Assembly: GCA_030530485.1 (NCBI GenBank)
Contig: JAUMUX010000002.1
Location: 1 to 64,000, forward strand
Direction: 5' to 3'
Length of the DNA stretch: 64,000 nucleotides
DNA from: a bacterium
GTDB lineage: Bacteria; Patescibacteriota; Saccharimonadia; Saccharimonadales; Saccharimonadaceae
Positions within the stretch are counted from its first letter, which is position 1. The number at the start of each line of letters is the position of its first letter. A model generated the notes under the pieces. It was given only the letters and a program-made list of their open reading frames with translations, was not told the origin of the DNA and ran no database searches. Shown one piece after another: positions 7,855 to 15,190 of this stretch. The translations under genes were made by a program, and so were the position numbers.

Positions 7855-8739
7855 TTAGTCTGTTTTGATTATCGTCCAATAATTTCGCGAAAATTTCACC
7901 TCGCGCCCGCCCAAAATTTGCGTTCGCGCGCCGTTTCGAAAAGTGCGAATTTTAGCCAAAAAACCCCAAACTTGTTTCGAAAGCGGAATTTCACCAGATT
8001 GCTCAATCATAATTTGGCGCAAAATTTCGAAACAAACTTCGTCTGCGTTTTCGAAAAAAAATCGCCTTTCGAATTGCCCATTTCGAAAAATCCCCGCCCG
8101 AATTTCGGCGCTCACCACCTCGATTTCGCGCTTTAATTTAATTTGCTTTTGCCAAATCGCAAAAATCGCGTCCAAATCTTCTTCGCTAAAATTGATTTTT
8201 TGGCGAATCCGATTACGCGTGTATTGCAGGCTAAAATTTGTCGAATCTTCGCGCCAAGTTAAACCTCGTTTTTTTGCCATTTCGAAAATCTGCGCTTTCG
8301 AAAACTTCAAAAAAGGTCGCTCAATATCTGGCGAATCAAACCCAGCCACCGCGCGCCAACCGCCACCGCGCGCCAAATTTAAAGCAAAAGTTTCCGCCAA
8401 GTCATTTTTGTGATGTGCTGTAAAAATTACAGCGTTTTCTTGCTTTGCCACTTTGCGCAAAAAAGCGTAGCGCGCATTTCGAGCGGTCGCCTCGCTGGCG
8501 TTTTTGCCCAAATTGCCAGATTCAAAAACGCAGCGCAAATGATTTTTTCGCGCCAAATCCTGCACAAATTCCAAATCTTTTTTACTTTCTTCGCCGCGGA
8601 TTCCGTGCTCAAAATGTGCCACAATTAAATTTTCGCGAGGCCATTTTTCGCCGTGCAATTTGCGAAATTTTTCCACCAAAAAATCCAGCAAAACCACCGA
8701 ATCCACACCGCCAGAAACCGCCACAAGAATTTTCTTCAT
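7855..8739 (-). CDS. tilS: tRNA(Ile)-lysidine synthase TilS
   Basis: 294 residues, on the short side for the family, with little beyond the catalytic N-terminal module. The PP-loop SGGVDS is at residues 9-14, followed by the family motifs HFEHGIRG and FTAHHKNDLAET and the STNFSLQYTRNRIR segment. It converts C34 of the CAU-anticodon tRNA-Ile to lysidine so that it reads AUA. The likely substrate tRNA is at 12297-12372. Promoter: TTGGCT (8769-8774), 17 bp, TAAAAT (8746-8751), then six nt to ATG, which makes transcription start at the A of ATG (leaderless). The promoter overlaps that of the divergent tRNA-Met. Confidence 0.93.
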   Translation of the reverse strand: MKKILVAVSGGVDSVVLLDFLVEKFRKLHGEKWPRENLIVAHFEHGIRGEESKKDLEFVQDLARKNHLRCVFESGNLGKNASEATARNARYAFLRKVAKQENAVIFTAHHKNDLAETFALNLARGGGWRAVAGFDSPDIERPFLKFSKAQIFEMAKKRGLTWREDSTNFSLQYTRNRIRQKINFSEEDLDAIFAIWQKQIKLKREIEVVSAEIRAGIFRNGQFERRFFFENADEVCFEILRQIMIEQSGEIPLSKQVWGFLAKIRTFRNGARTQILGGREVKFSRNYWTIIKTD

Positions 8740-8745
8740 AAAAAT

Positions 8746-8774
8746 ATTTTACCGAAAATCTTGAAAAAAGCCAA
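8746..8774 (-). promoter_or_regulatory. tilS promoter, leaderless
   Basis: TTGGCT, 17 bp, TAAAAT on the minus strand, six nt before ATG. Its -35 box and spacer overlap the tRNA-Met promoter on the other strand, so the two transcripts may compete for polymerase. Confidence 0.6.
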
Positions 8775-8789
8775 ATCGTGTGCTATAAT
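8761..8789 (+). promoter_or_regulatory. tRNA-Met promoter
   Basis: TTGAAA (8761-8766), 17 bp, TG-C-TATAAT (8784-8789), 11 nt before the mature tRNA. Confidence 0.75.
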
Positions 8790-8800
8790 TGGCGCATTGT

Positions 8801-8877
8801 GGTAGCGTAGCTCAGTTGGTTAGAGCGTAGGACTCATAAGCCTAAGGTCGCAGGTTCAATCCCTGCCGCTACTACCA
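8801..8877 (+). tRNA. tRNA-Met (CAU), elongator
   Basis: 77 nt including an encoded CCA. Acceptor GGTAGCG pairs with CGCTACT (one G-T pair), discriminator A. D-arm GCTCAGTTGGTTAGAGC, anticodon CAT at 8835-8837 in loop CTCATAA, T-arm GCAGG-TTCAATC-CCTGC. The first acceptor pair is intact, so it is not the initiator. The acceptor/D-arm pattern is close to bacterial elongator tRNA-Met. The last anticodon-stem pair is an A-G mismatch. The alternative, tRNA-Ile2, fits the gene at 12297 better. Confidence 0.85.
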
Positions 8878-8887
8878 GAAATTATTT

Positions 8888-8920
8888 CGCGCCTTGCTTG
8901 GCTGGGCGCGTTTTATTTTT
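8888..8920 (+). terminator. Terminator after tRNA-Met
   Basis: Stem CGCGCC (8888-8893) / GGCGCG (8905-8910) followed by TTTTATTTTT. Confidence 0.8.
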
Positions 8921-8927
8921 CGAAAAT

Positions 8928-8961
8928 AAAAATCGACCTTCGAATTTGAAAGCCGATTTTT
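8928..8961 (-). terminator. Terminator after 38-aa microprotein
   Basis: Stem AAAAATCG / CGATTTTT, with a T-rich tail on the minus strand; it follows the stop codon of the small gene at 8985-9101. Confidence 0.65.
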
Positions 8962-8984
8962 CGAAAATTAATTCGAAAACTTAA

Positions 8985-9101
8985 TTATAAATCGAGGTCG
9001 TCGAAATCGTCAAATGCCGAAATTCGCGCTTCGATAAAACTTCGTAATTCTTTTTTGGTGCGGTGGCGATCCCAAGATGCCATTCGTTCGTGTTGTGCCA
9101 T
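8985..9101 (-). CDS. 38-aa acidic-tailed microprotein
   Basis: A complete small gene: promoter TTGACT (9163-9168), 17 bp, TATTAT (9140-9145); Shine-Dalgarno AAGGA 7 nt before ATG; 38 codons; stop; terminator 8928-8961. The peptide begins MAQHERMASWDRHRTKKEL and ends in a strongly acidic tail (FDDFDDLDL). A basic amphipathic middle and an acidic end suggest it binds a protein or RNA partner, but I recognise no family. The complete gene architecture, rather than the short frame alone, is the reason for the call. Confidence 0.7.
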   Translation of the reverse strand: MAQHERMASWDRHRTKKELRSFIEARISAFDDFDDLDL

Positions 9102-9139
9102 TTATTTTCCTTTTTGTTTTATTTGATATTACGATATTT

Positions 9140-9168
9140 ATAATAGCATTTTTCGGCATAAAAGTCAA
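9140..9168 (-). promoter_or_regulatory. Promoter of 38-aa microprotein
   Basis: Minus strand TTGACT, 17 bp, TG-C-TATTAT. The start site would be near 9133, giving a leader of about 30 nt. Confidence 0.65.
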
Positions 9169-9241
9169 GGCTTTTGGCCAATTTTCTCCGCGATTTTTTC
9201 TTGCTTTTTGCTTGTGTTTATAATATAATTTTATAAAGGTT

Positions 9242-9955
9242 ATGGATATTTTGACGAGTTTTGCGATTATTGTTTTATGCGCGATGATTCACGCTAGTTT
9301 TCATTTGAGTATTAGCGTGCTTACTCTTCTTAGCGGACACACTTTGCGCCGTGAACGCTCGCATTTGAAGCTCGTAAAACTTTCTACAGCATTTGTTTTC
9401 GGTGTAATTGTTGCTACAATTTTGCTTTTCTGCGCTCTTGCACATTTGTTCGGAACATTTTATAATTCAGATTTTTACCGAATTATTTGGGCGATTCTAA
9501 TTGGCACGTCGGTCGGCACGGCGTTTTCGGTTTGGATTTTTTATTACAAGCGCAATTCGAAAAGCCTTGCGGGCACCGAAATGTGGATTCCGCGCGGATT
9601 TGCCAAATTCTTAAACGCGCGAGCGCGGAAAACTCGCCATTCGGCAGAGGCCTTTTCGCTTGGCATTTCAAGCGTGCTCAGCGAAGTCATCTTTATCGCC
9701 ACACCAATTATCGTCGCAATTCTCGCCACGCTTCATTTAACCGCCGATTTCAAATTTGTGGCGGTTGTGGTCTACGCTGCCATCGCTAATTTTCCGCTTT
9801 TTGTGCTTGCTTGTTTGATTTCTGGCGGAACTTCAATCGCTCAAATTCAAATTTGGCGCGAAAAAAACAAACGTTTTCTTCAATTTGTGGCTGGTTTTGG
9901 CTTGCTAATTTTGGCTTTTGTGGTTTTTGTAAATATTTTTGGAGCAAATTTATGA
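9242..9955 (+). CDS. Unknown polytopic membrane protein
   Basis: 237 residues with about six membrane helices, arranged as three, a cytoplasmic basic loop (residues about 100-135, with KRNSKSL and NARARKTRH), then three more. Conserved-looking polar positions within helices are the His of MIHASFH and Glu of SVLSEVIF. The fold is reminiscent of LysE/CcdA-type small transporters, but there is no Cys pair, so I do not assign one. Promoter TTGCTT (9201-9206), 17 bp, TATAAT (9224-9229) leaves a leader of about 6 nt containing AAAGG. Its stop overlaps the next start (ATGA), so it is the first gene of a three-gene operon with an ATP-cone protein and a flavoprotein. Confidence 0.8.
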   Translation: MDILTSFAIIVLCAMIHASFHLSISVLTLLSGHTLRRERSHLKLVKLSTAFVFGVIVATILLFCALAHLFGTFYNSDFYRIIWAILIGTSVGTAFSVWIFYYKRNSKSLAGTEMWIPRGFAKFLNARARKTRHSAEAFSLGISSVLSEVIFIATPIIVAILATLHLTADFKFVAVVVYAAIANFPLFVLACLISGGTSIAQIQIWREKNKRFLQFVAGFGLLILAFVVFVNIFGANL

Positions 9956-10218
9956 AAATCGTCAAGAAAAATGGGAGAATCGAGGATTTCGAACTTTCGA
10001 AATTGGTCGATAGCTTGATTGATACTTTCGAAATTACTCAAACACCCGAAGGTTTAAGCAACGATATGATTCGCCAAACCGTCAAAGATTTTCACACTTG
10101 GCAAATTGGCAAAAGCGAGATTACCAGCCAAGATATTCACCTGCAAATCGGCAAAATTCTCGAGAAAATCCACCCAGAAGCGTCGTATATTTATAAAAAT
10201 TTCAGGAACATAATTTAA
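9952..10218 (+). CDS. Stand-alone ATP-cone domain protein
   Basis: 88 residues that are almost entirely an ATP-cone: VKKNGRIEDFELSKLVDSL at the start, then the KSEITSQDIHLQIGKIL helix and the closing EASYIYKNF. ATP-cones bind ATP/dATP and normally control ribonucleotide reductase, either at the N-terminus of NrdA/NrdD or fused to a zinc ribbon in the repressor NrdR. Here neither partner is fused. The start at 9952 overlaps the previous stop (ATGA) and has GGAG upstream. A flavoprotein follows after 9 nt. It may be a nucleotide-sensing subunit for one of its neighbours; that is inference. Confidence 0.85.
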   Translation: MKIVKKNGRIEDFELSKLVDSLIDTFEITQTPEGLSNDMIRQTVKDFHTWQIGKSEITSQDIHLQIGKILEKIHPEASYIYKNFRNII

Positions 10219-10227
10219 GGAGTAAAA

Positions 10228-11601
10228 ATGGCAAAACGAAAATTTGAATTTGATTTAATTGTTCTTGGAACTGGTGCTGGCGGTAGCGCGGCGGCAAATA
10301 TCGCGGCGAAAAACGGGCTCAAAGTGGCGGTGGTTGAAAACGATTTGTTTGGCGGCGAATCACCAAATTACGGCGAAATTCCCGTTCGAGCGCTCGCTCA
10401 CGCCACCAAAATTATTTTCGAAGCTAAACAGGCTTCGCGCTTGGGCATTCGCGCGAGCATTTCGAGCTATAATTTCCAAAGCTTAAAGAAATGGAAAGAT
10501 TTAGCTATTCAGCGAACGGGCGCTCACGACAACAAAGCTTTTTATGAAAAATCCGGGATTACCACTTTTCGCGGCACCGCGCGCTTTATCAATCCGCACG
10601 AAATTTCAGTCAATCAAAAACATCTTTCGGCAGAAAAATTCCTCATTGCGACCGGTTCGAAATTCGAAATGCCCGAAATCGCAAATCTTCGAAATGTCGA
10701 ATTTTACACGCCGCGCACAATTTTGAATATCGACCGTCCGCCAAAAAGCATTTTTATCATTGGCGGTGGCGCGGAAGCAGTCGAAATTGCCCAAATTTTG
10801 GCGATTTTAGGCACCAAAGTTTATATTAGCGAAATTTCAGCGCGGCTTCTGCCCAAAGAAGACGAAGAAGTTGGCATTACGCTCGAAAATTTCATGGTAG
10901 AAAAAATGAAAATCTTTGTTTTGCCGCAAACTCGCGTGGTAGCGGTTGAAAAAGACCAGCTTAACTACAAGGTGGTTTTCCAGCGTGGCGGCAGCGAAAA
11001 ATTCATTCGGGTTGATGAAGTGATGGTGGCGGGTGTGCGAAAACCGAATCTCGATATTGGCTTAGAAAACGCAAATGTCGAATATTCCAGCGAAGGAATT
11101 ATTGTGAATGATTTTCTGCAAACGAGCGCAAAACATATTTTTGCCGCGGGTTCGGTGATTAGCGAAAAAATCAGCACCGCCGAAGCGCTACTTCAGAGTC
11201 GCATTGCCGCAAATAATATTCACAATCCACGCCGTAAAATTTCGCCACAATACAATTCAATTCCGCGCACTATTGCGACTATTCCTGAAATCGCCAGCGT
11301 CGGCTTAACCGAAGACGATTGCATTAAACGCGACCTGCCCATCAAAACGGCAATTGCACCGCTCAATCTTATCGCGCGCAGCAATACCGAAGGCTTCCAA
11401 AATGGTTTCGTGAAGCTGATTTGCGACCGCAAGGGCAAAATTCTTGGTGGAAGTATCGTTGCGCCAGAGGCTTCCAGCGCAATTCAAGAGATTAGTTTGA
11501 CGATTAAGCACGATTTAACTGCTCAAGATTTAGCGGAGCAGCCGCACGCTTTCCAGAGTTGGAGCGAGGCGATTCGAATTTGCGCCAGTCGAATTAAATA
11601 A
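10228..11601 (+). CDS. Pyridine nucleotide-disulfide oxidoreductase-like flavoprotein without the redox disulfide
   Basis: 457 residues, the full length of the dihydrolipoamide dehydrogenase/mercuric reductase family. FAD-binding GTGAGGSAAANIAA is near residue 15, the second nucleotide site IIGGGAEAVEIA near 180, and the FAD-contact motif HIFAAGSV near 300. The dimer domain ends with PHAFQSWSEAI. The active-site region reads GGESPNYGEIPVRAL where active enzymes have GGxCxxxGCIPxKAL: both cysteines of the CxxxxC pair are replaced, by Ser and Glu, and the following Lys by Arg. It can therefore bind FAD and NAD(P)H but cannot do disulfide chemistry. RBS AAGGAG before ATG. Last gene of the operon. 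Confidence 0.88.
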   Translation: MAKRKFEFDLIVLGTGAGGSAAANIAAKNGLKVAVVENDLFGGESPNYGEIPVRALAHATKIIFEAKQASRLGIRASISSYNFQSLKKWKDLAIQRTGAHDNKAFYEKSGITTFRGTARFINPHEISVNQKHLSAEKFLIATGSKFEMPEIANLRNVEFYTPRTILNIDRPPKSIFIIGGGAEAVEIAQILAILGTKVYISEISARLLPKEDEEVGITLENFMVEKMKIFVLPQTRVVAVEKDQLNYKVVFQRGGSEKFIRVDEVMVAGVRKPNLDIGLENANVEYSSEGIIVNDFLQTSAKHIFAAGSVISEKISTAEALLQSRIAANNIHNPRRKISPQYNSIPRTIATIPEIASVGLTEDDCIKRDLPIKTAIAPLNLIARSNTEGFQNGFVKLICDRKGKILGGSIVAPEASSAIQEISLTIKHDLTAQDLAEQPHAFQSWSEAIRICASRIK

Positions 11602-11671
11602 GCTTTCGAATTTTATTTTCGAAAGCTTTTCTCGGTAAAAAATAAAAAAGCCTTCTCGCATTAGGCTTTTT
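11600..11671 (+). terminator. Two consecutive terminator hairpins
   Basis: First AAGCTTTCGAA (11600-11610) with TTCGAAAGCTT (11618-11628), then TTTT. Second AAAAAGCC (11645-11652) with GGCTTTTT (11664-11671), which has T-runs in both directions and also ends the tRNA-fMet transcript on the minus strand. Confidence 0.75.
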
Positions 11672-11686
11672 CGGGAAATAATTTCT

Positions 11687-11764
11687 TGGTTGCGGGAGTA
11701 GGATTTGAACCTACGACCTCTTGGTTATGAGCCAAGCGAGCTGACCAGACTGCTCCATCCCGCG
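11687..11764 (-). tRNA. tRNA-fMet (CAU), initiator
   Basis: 78 nt with encoded CCA. The acceptor CGCGGGA / TCCCGCA leaves position 1-72 as a C-A mismatch, the hallmark of bacterial initiator tRNA. Anticodon CAT at 11727-11729 in loop CTCATAA. The anticodon stem is CTTGG/CCAAG, so only two of the three G-C pairs usual in initiators are present. T-arm GTAGG-TTCAAAT-CCTAC. Confidence 0.93.
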
Positions 11765-11811
11765 ATACAACTACAATTTTACAACACTTTTTTTAGAAAA
11801 GCAAGACTTTT

Positions 11812-12255
11812 TTAAGAATTTGTGATTTTCTTGGCATTTCCACCAAAAATAAAGTTCATCCACTGGGTAAAATTATTCAATTCAGTTCGGCTGGCTGTTT
11901 GTTTTTTCGGCTCTTCTGGGTAATTTGCCAAAATCAAAACATGCTCGCCATCCGCCACCAAGCCTAAATTTTTGCGCGCCGCCAACTCTTTGGCTTCGTC
12001 GCTCTGAAGATATTGATTTTCATATTGGAGCGTTTGGTATTCAATTTCCGCAATCAGTTTTTCGCGCGTTTTTTGCTCCAGCTGAGATTGCAAATTATAA
12101 TTTCGTTCCATCGCTGAAATACTGCCCCAAATCCAAGCCGCCGCAACAATCACCGAAACCACCAAAATCAAATTATCCAGATTAAAAATATTGCTCGAAA
12201 CGTGATATTTCGCCCGTCGAATTTTAGTTTGGATTTCGGTTAAGTTTACTTTCAC
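11812..12255 (-). CDS. FtsB/DivIC-like septum initiator
   Basis: 147 residues. A short cytoplasmic start is followed by one membrane helix (about 28-48, LDNLILVVSVIVAAAWIWG), a coiled coil (about 50-90), and the family's closing segment ARKNLGLVADGEHVLIL. This is the layout of FtsB/DivIC, which with FtsL and FtsQ/DivIB activates septal wall synthesis. The tail after residue 118 is polar and variable. It stands alone between two tRNA genes. Assignment to FtsB versus DivIC is not possible from sequence alone. Confidence 0.75.
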   Translation of the reverse strand: MKVNLTEIQTKIRRAKYHVSSNIFNLDNLILVVSVIVAAAWIWGSISAMERNYNLQSQLEQKTREKLIAEIEYQTLQYENQYLQSDEAKELAARKNLGLVADGEHVLILANYPEEPKKQTASRTELNNFTQWMNFIFGGNAKKITNS

Positions 12256-12296
12256 TATTTAATTTTAGCATATTTTTTGATATAATTGAAGAGTTC

Positions 12297-12372
12297 GGGG
12301 GATTAGCTCAGCGGTTAGAGCAGTCGTCTCATACACGATTGGTCGCTGGTTCGAACCCAGCATCCCCTACCA
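12297..12372 (+). tRNA. tRNA-Ile2 (CAU, predicted lysidine at C34)
   Basis: 76 nt with encoded CCA. Acceptor GGGGGAT / ATCCCCT (one G-T), discriminator A. Anticodon CAT at 12330-12332 in loop CTCATAC. The body (TTAGCTCAGCGGTTAGAGCA and TTGGTCGCTGGTTC) closely follows bacterial tRNA-Ile2, including the shorter D-loop, rather than tRNA-Met. It is therefore the probable substrate of TilS. Extended -10 TG-A-TATAAT at 12278-12286, 10 nt before the tRNA. Confidence 0.8.
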
Positions 12373-12376
12373 AATT

Positions 12377-12406
12377 CGCCTTTTCGAAACGGGGCGTTTT
12401 TATTTT
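12377..12406 (+). terminator. Terminator after tRNA-Ile2
   Basis: Short stem CGCC/GGCG extended by T-G pairs, followed by TTTTTATTTT. Confidence 0.55.
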
Positions 12407-12439
12407 GCTTTTTCGAAATTTGGCTTATTTTTCGAAAAC

Positions 12440-12475
12440 AAAAATCGCTCTCCACCTTTTAGCGAAAAGCGATTT
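12440..12475 (-). terminator. Terminator after 68-aa gene
   Basis: Stem AAAATCGCT / AGCGATTTT with a T-rich tail on the minus strand. Confidence 0.7.
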
Positions 12476-12494
12476 TCGAAAATCTATTCTCAGA

Positions 12495-12701
12495 TTATTT
12501 CTTTCGTGAAACTGTCAAAAATCCGTTGCGTGGATTTTCTTTTACAATTCGGTCTTCAGGAAGATCGCAAGGTTCACCCTTTTCGTTCTTTTCCTTTTTA
12601 GCGAAGAAATAAATTGTTTGTGGTTTTCCGCCACGCAAAGTTACTTCGCTTTTATGAAGATAATACATTACACCCTTTGAATTTTCTTGCTTGTAAGCCA
12701 T
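12495..12701 (-). CDS. Conserved 68-aa hypothetical protein
   Basis: 68 residues starting MAYKQENSKGVMYYLHKSEV, with TLRGGKPQTIYFFAKK in the middle and VKENPRNGFLTVSRKK at the end. Small proteins of this pattern (MAYKQxNSKGxxYYL…LRGGKxQxIYFF…DLPxxxxVxENPRNGxP) recur, as far as I recall, in CPR bacteria, Chloroflexi and Actinobacteria without a known role. The many aromatic and basic residues suggest nucleic-acid binding, but this is a guess. RBS AAAGGG is 8 nt before ATG. Promoter and an overlapping dyad lie at 12717-12764. Confidence 0.85.
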   Translation of the reverse strand: MAYKQENSKGVMYYLHKSEVTLRGGKPQTIYFFAKKEKNEKGEPCDLPEDRIVKENPRNGFLTVSRKK

Positions 12702-12716
12702 TAATTCCCTTTCATT

Positions 12717-12764
12717 ACAGTAGTATTATATTTTCATTTTACACCTTAAAACTACTGTTGTCAA
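12717..12764 (-). promoter_or_regulatory. Promoter with 8-bp dyad (possible operator)
   Basis: Minus strand TTGACA (12759-12764), 17 bp, TAAAAT (12736-12741). ACAGTAGT in the spacer next to the -35 box (12751-12758) is repeated inverted as ACTACTGT just downstream of the start site (12717-12724), so the dyad brackets the -10 box. Confidence 0.6.
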
Positions 12765-12790
12765 GCAATTATGTCATTTTTAGCTATTTT

Positions 12791-13423
12791 TTAGATAAAA
12801 GGCTTGTGTTTTTTCAACATCATTCGCAAAATAAAGGTGAAAATTAGCTTGCCGATGATGAAAATAATAATTAGCCCCGCCACCAAAATTGTCCAGCCCG
12901 CCAAATCAGGCGACCAAAAGGGCGAAGAAAATCGGTAAATATATAGGCTGGCTTCTGGGTATTTGATTTTATCGTTAATCTCACCACTGGCGCCGTATTT
13001 TTCAATTTCAGCCATCATACAAGCTTGATAGGCCGAAGAATATCCCGAATAGCGTGGGTCGCAAACTTCGGCAGCTTTTTTATAAATATTGCCGTTCGGA
13101 TTATTATTTGCCGATTCGCTGGCGGCCTGAAATGCTTTTTGCGAATCTCGCTCGTAGATTTTTTCAAGCTGAACAACCACTTCTGAATTCATATGCGCGC
13201 TGGCAAAATCACGCAGTTCAATCAGCCGCGCCTGCGCTTTATTTTCGTCAAGTTCGTTGTCGGCGGCAACCACTGCATCTCGGCGACGAATCATTTCAAC
13301 ATTATTTAACCGCAAAGCTGTAGCTGCCACAAAAATTGTCAAAACCAACAAAATCAGCAACTGCCAAGTTTTCAGCGCCTGAATCTGTTTGAGTCGTTTT
13401 TTGAGTAGACTTTTCCCCACCAT
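12791..13423 (-). CDS. Unknown membrane protein with two TM helices
   Basis: 210 residues. A basic cytoplasmic start (MVGKSLLKKRLKQ) precedes a helix at about 20-40; then an external helical domain of about 110 residues with two Cys (AAEVCDPRYS and AYQACMM, possibly a disulfide); then a second helix (about 178-203) and a basic end. ATG 13423 was chosen because a TAAAAT box lies 13 nt upstream and the extra 14 residues from ATG 13465 look unstructured. No family recognised. It lies just after uvrC, in the same direction. Confidence 0.7.
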   Translation of the reverse strand: MVGKSLLKKRLKQIQALKTWQLLILLVLTIFVAATALRLNNVEMIRRRDAVVAADNELDENKAQARLIELRDFASAHMNSEVVVQLEKIYERDSQKAFQAASESANNNPNGNIYKKAAEVCDPRYSGYSSAYQACMMAEIEKYGASGEINDKIKYPEASLYIYRFSSPFWSPDLAGWTILVAGLIIIFIIGKLIFTFILRMMLKKHKPFI

Positions 13424-13485
13424 AATCTTTATGTTTATTTTAACAAATTGCGCTTCGAATTTCAAGCTTCGAATTTCGAAAACTT

Positions 13486-15039
13486 TTATAGCTTTTGCTT
13501 AATTTTCTGGGCTAATTTTTCACTCACGACTTCAGAGATTTCTTCCACTGAAGCTTCACGGATTTTCTTTAGTGAGCCGAATTTTCGCAAAAGTTTCGCT
13601 CTGGTTTTCGCGCCCACGCCATCGATTTCTTCGAGCGCATTTTTGGTTTGATTTTTGGTGCGCAAATTGGAATGATAATTGATGGCAAAACGGTGCGATT
13701 CGTCGCGAATCCGTTGAAAAAGCTTGGTTAAATCGCTAAATTCCGAGTTATTTTCGCCCAGCAAATTGCGTGCATGACCGTGCGAATGAGTCTGACCGTG
13801 CAGATTTGCGACAAAATATTCGCCCTCTTTACGCACACGAAAATCGCTTTCGAAATTCGAAAGATTTTTTTCGAACCATTGCGCATTCACTGCCGAATTT
13901 TGCGCAACGATAATTTCTTCATCGCGCTTCGCAATACCAATCGCGGCAATCTCGCGCGGCAAGACTTCCAGCGCGGCGCTCAGTTGCCCTTTTCCGCCAT
14001 CAATCAGTACCAAATCTGGTCGCGCCCATTTTTGATTGCGCGGTGAGAATCTTCGCGTCAAAACTTCTTTCATATGCGCAAAATCATCATTTCCGCCAGT
14101 GTTCATTTTGAATTTTCGATACTCGCGCTTATCGCTCAAACCATTCGAAAAAACCACCATCGAAGCCACGTTATTTTCGCCGCCCGTGTGCGAAATATCA
14201 TAAGCCTCAATGCGGCGCGGCGGATTTTCGAGTGAAAGAATTTCAGCCAATTTCGCTAGCGCGTGGTCTTTCGAAATATCCAAAAACTCCTCATTCGAAA
14301 AAATAATTTGCCTGCCGAGCTCGCTCAAATTGCGCAGTTGATTGCGTTTTTTGGCTGCCATTTCAAAATTTTGCTCTTGCGCAAAATCCAACATTTCCTT
14401 CTCAATTTCCAGCTGAAGCATTTTTCGCTCGCCCTTTAAATAGCGTGCGAGCTGGCGCAAATTACGCTTATATTCCGTCATTTTTTGCTGATATTCAGGC
14501 GAATTTTGGGCGAAATTTTCCAGCCCAGGCGTCAAGCCAATCTGAAAATCCAAATTATTTTTAGCGGGCAATTTTTCATTCAAATAATACGGAAAGATTT
14601 TTCTTAGTAGTCGCACCGATTTTTTCACCGCATTTGAATTATAAAAAGGGCCAAAATATTCCGCCAAATCGTCGAGCGGATTTTTTGTGAAGCTAATATG
14701 CGGGATTTTATCACGAAAACCAATTCGCACATAGCTCGGCGATTTGTCGTCGCGCAAAAGAATATTATATTGCGGCTTGTAGCGCTTAATCATCTCGCTT
14801 TCCAAAAACAGCGCGTCAATTTCGGTTTCAACCTCAATCCAGTCGGTCATCGCGATTTCCGCCACCAAAGCTTGCGTTTTCGAATCCTTGCCGCGCGAAT
14901 TTTGAAAATATTGCCGCACCCGATTCTTCAAATTCGCAGCCTTGCCAACGTAAATAATCTCGTCTTTCGAATTTTTATGAAAATAAACGCCCGCAGAATT
15001 TGGCAGTTTTTTGAGCTTTTTCGAAAGATTTTCGTTCAT
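13486..15039 (-). CDS. uvrC: Excinuclease ABC subunit C
   Basis: 517 residues, about 80-100 shorter than typical UvrC. GIY-YIG nuclease at the N-terminus (GVYFHKN…IIYVGKA), UVR domain at about 200-230 (EKEMLDFAQEQNFEMAAKKRNQL), the RNase H-like nuclease with YDISHTGGENNVASMVVF and LVLIDGGKGQL, and one helix-hairpin-helix near the end (IDGVGAKTRAKLLRKFGS). It makes both incisions in nucleotide excision repair; uvrA is at 23739-26549. The promoter TTGCGA, 16 bp, TATAAT sits 7 nt before ATG (leaderless). Confidence 0.95.
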   Translation of the reverse strand: MNENLSKKLKKLPNSAGVYFHKNSKDEIIYVGKAANLKNRVRQYFQNSRGKDSKTQALVAEIAMTDWIEVETEIDALFLESEMIKRYKPQYNILLRDDKSPSYVRIGFRDKIPHISFTKNPLDDLAEYFGPFYNSNAVKKSVRLLRKIFPYYLNEKLPAKNNLDFQIGLTPGLENFAQNSPEYQQKMTEYKRNLRQLARYLKGERKMLQLEIEKEMLDFAQEQNFEMAAKKRNQLRNLSELGRQIIFSNEEFLDISKDHALAKLAEILSLENPPRRIEAYDISHTGGENNVASMVVFSNGLSDKREYRKFKMNTGGNDDFAHMKEVLTRRFSPRNQKWARPDLVLIDGGKGQLSAALEVLPREIAAIGIAKRDEEIIVAQNSAVNAQWFEKNLSNFESDFRVRKEGEYFVANLHGQTHSHGHARNLLGENNSEFSDLTKLFQRIRDESHRFAINYHSNLRTKNQTKNALEEIDGVGAKTRAKLLRKFGSLKKIREASVEEISEVVSEKLAQKIKQKL

Positions 15040-15081
15040 ATTTTATATTATAACATTTTTCGAAATATTCGCAAAAGATTA

Positions 15082-15111
15082 TTGACAAAATTATTATTAT
15101 TATTATATAAT
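15082..15111 (+). promoter_or_regulatory. Perfect-consensus promoter of 91-aa gene
   Basis: TTGACA (15082-15087), 18 bp made largely of TTA repeats, TATAAT (15106-15111). The leader of about 72 nt can form small hairpins, one of which (TCGTT/AACGA, about 15163-15180) abuts the GAGG ribosome site. Confidence 0.75.
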
Positions 15112-15190
15112 AGGGCTTAGAAATTATATTGTGTAGTTTCTCACATAATCGGGTGTGCCGATTCGTTCTTTACAGAAACGAGGTGGCAAA

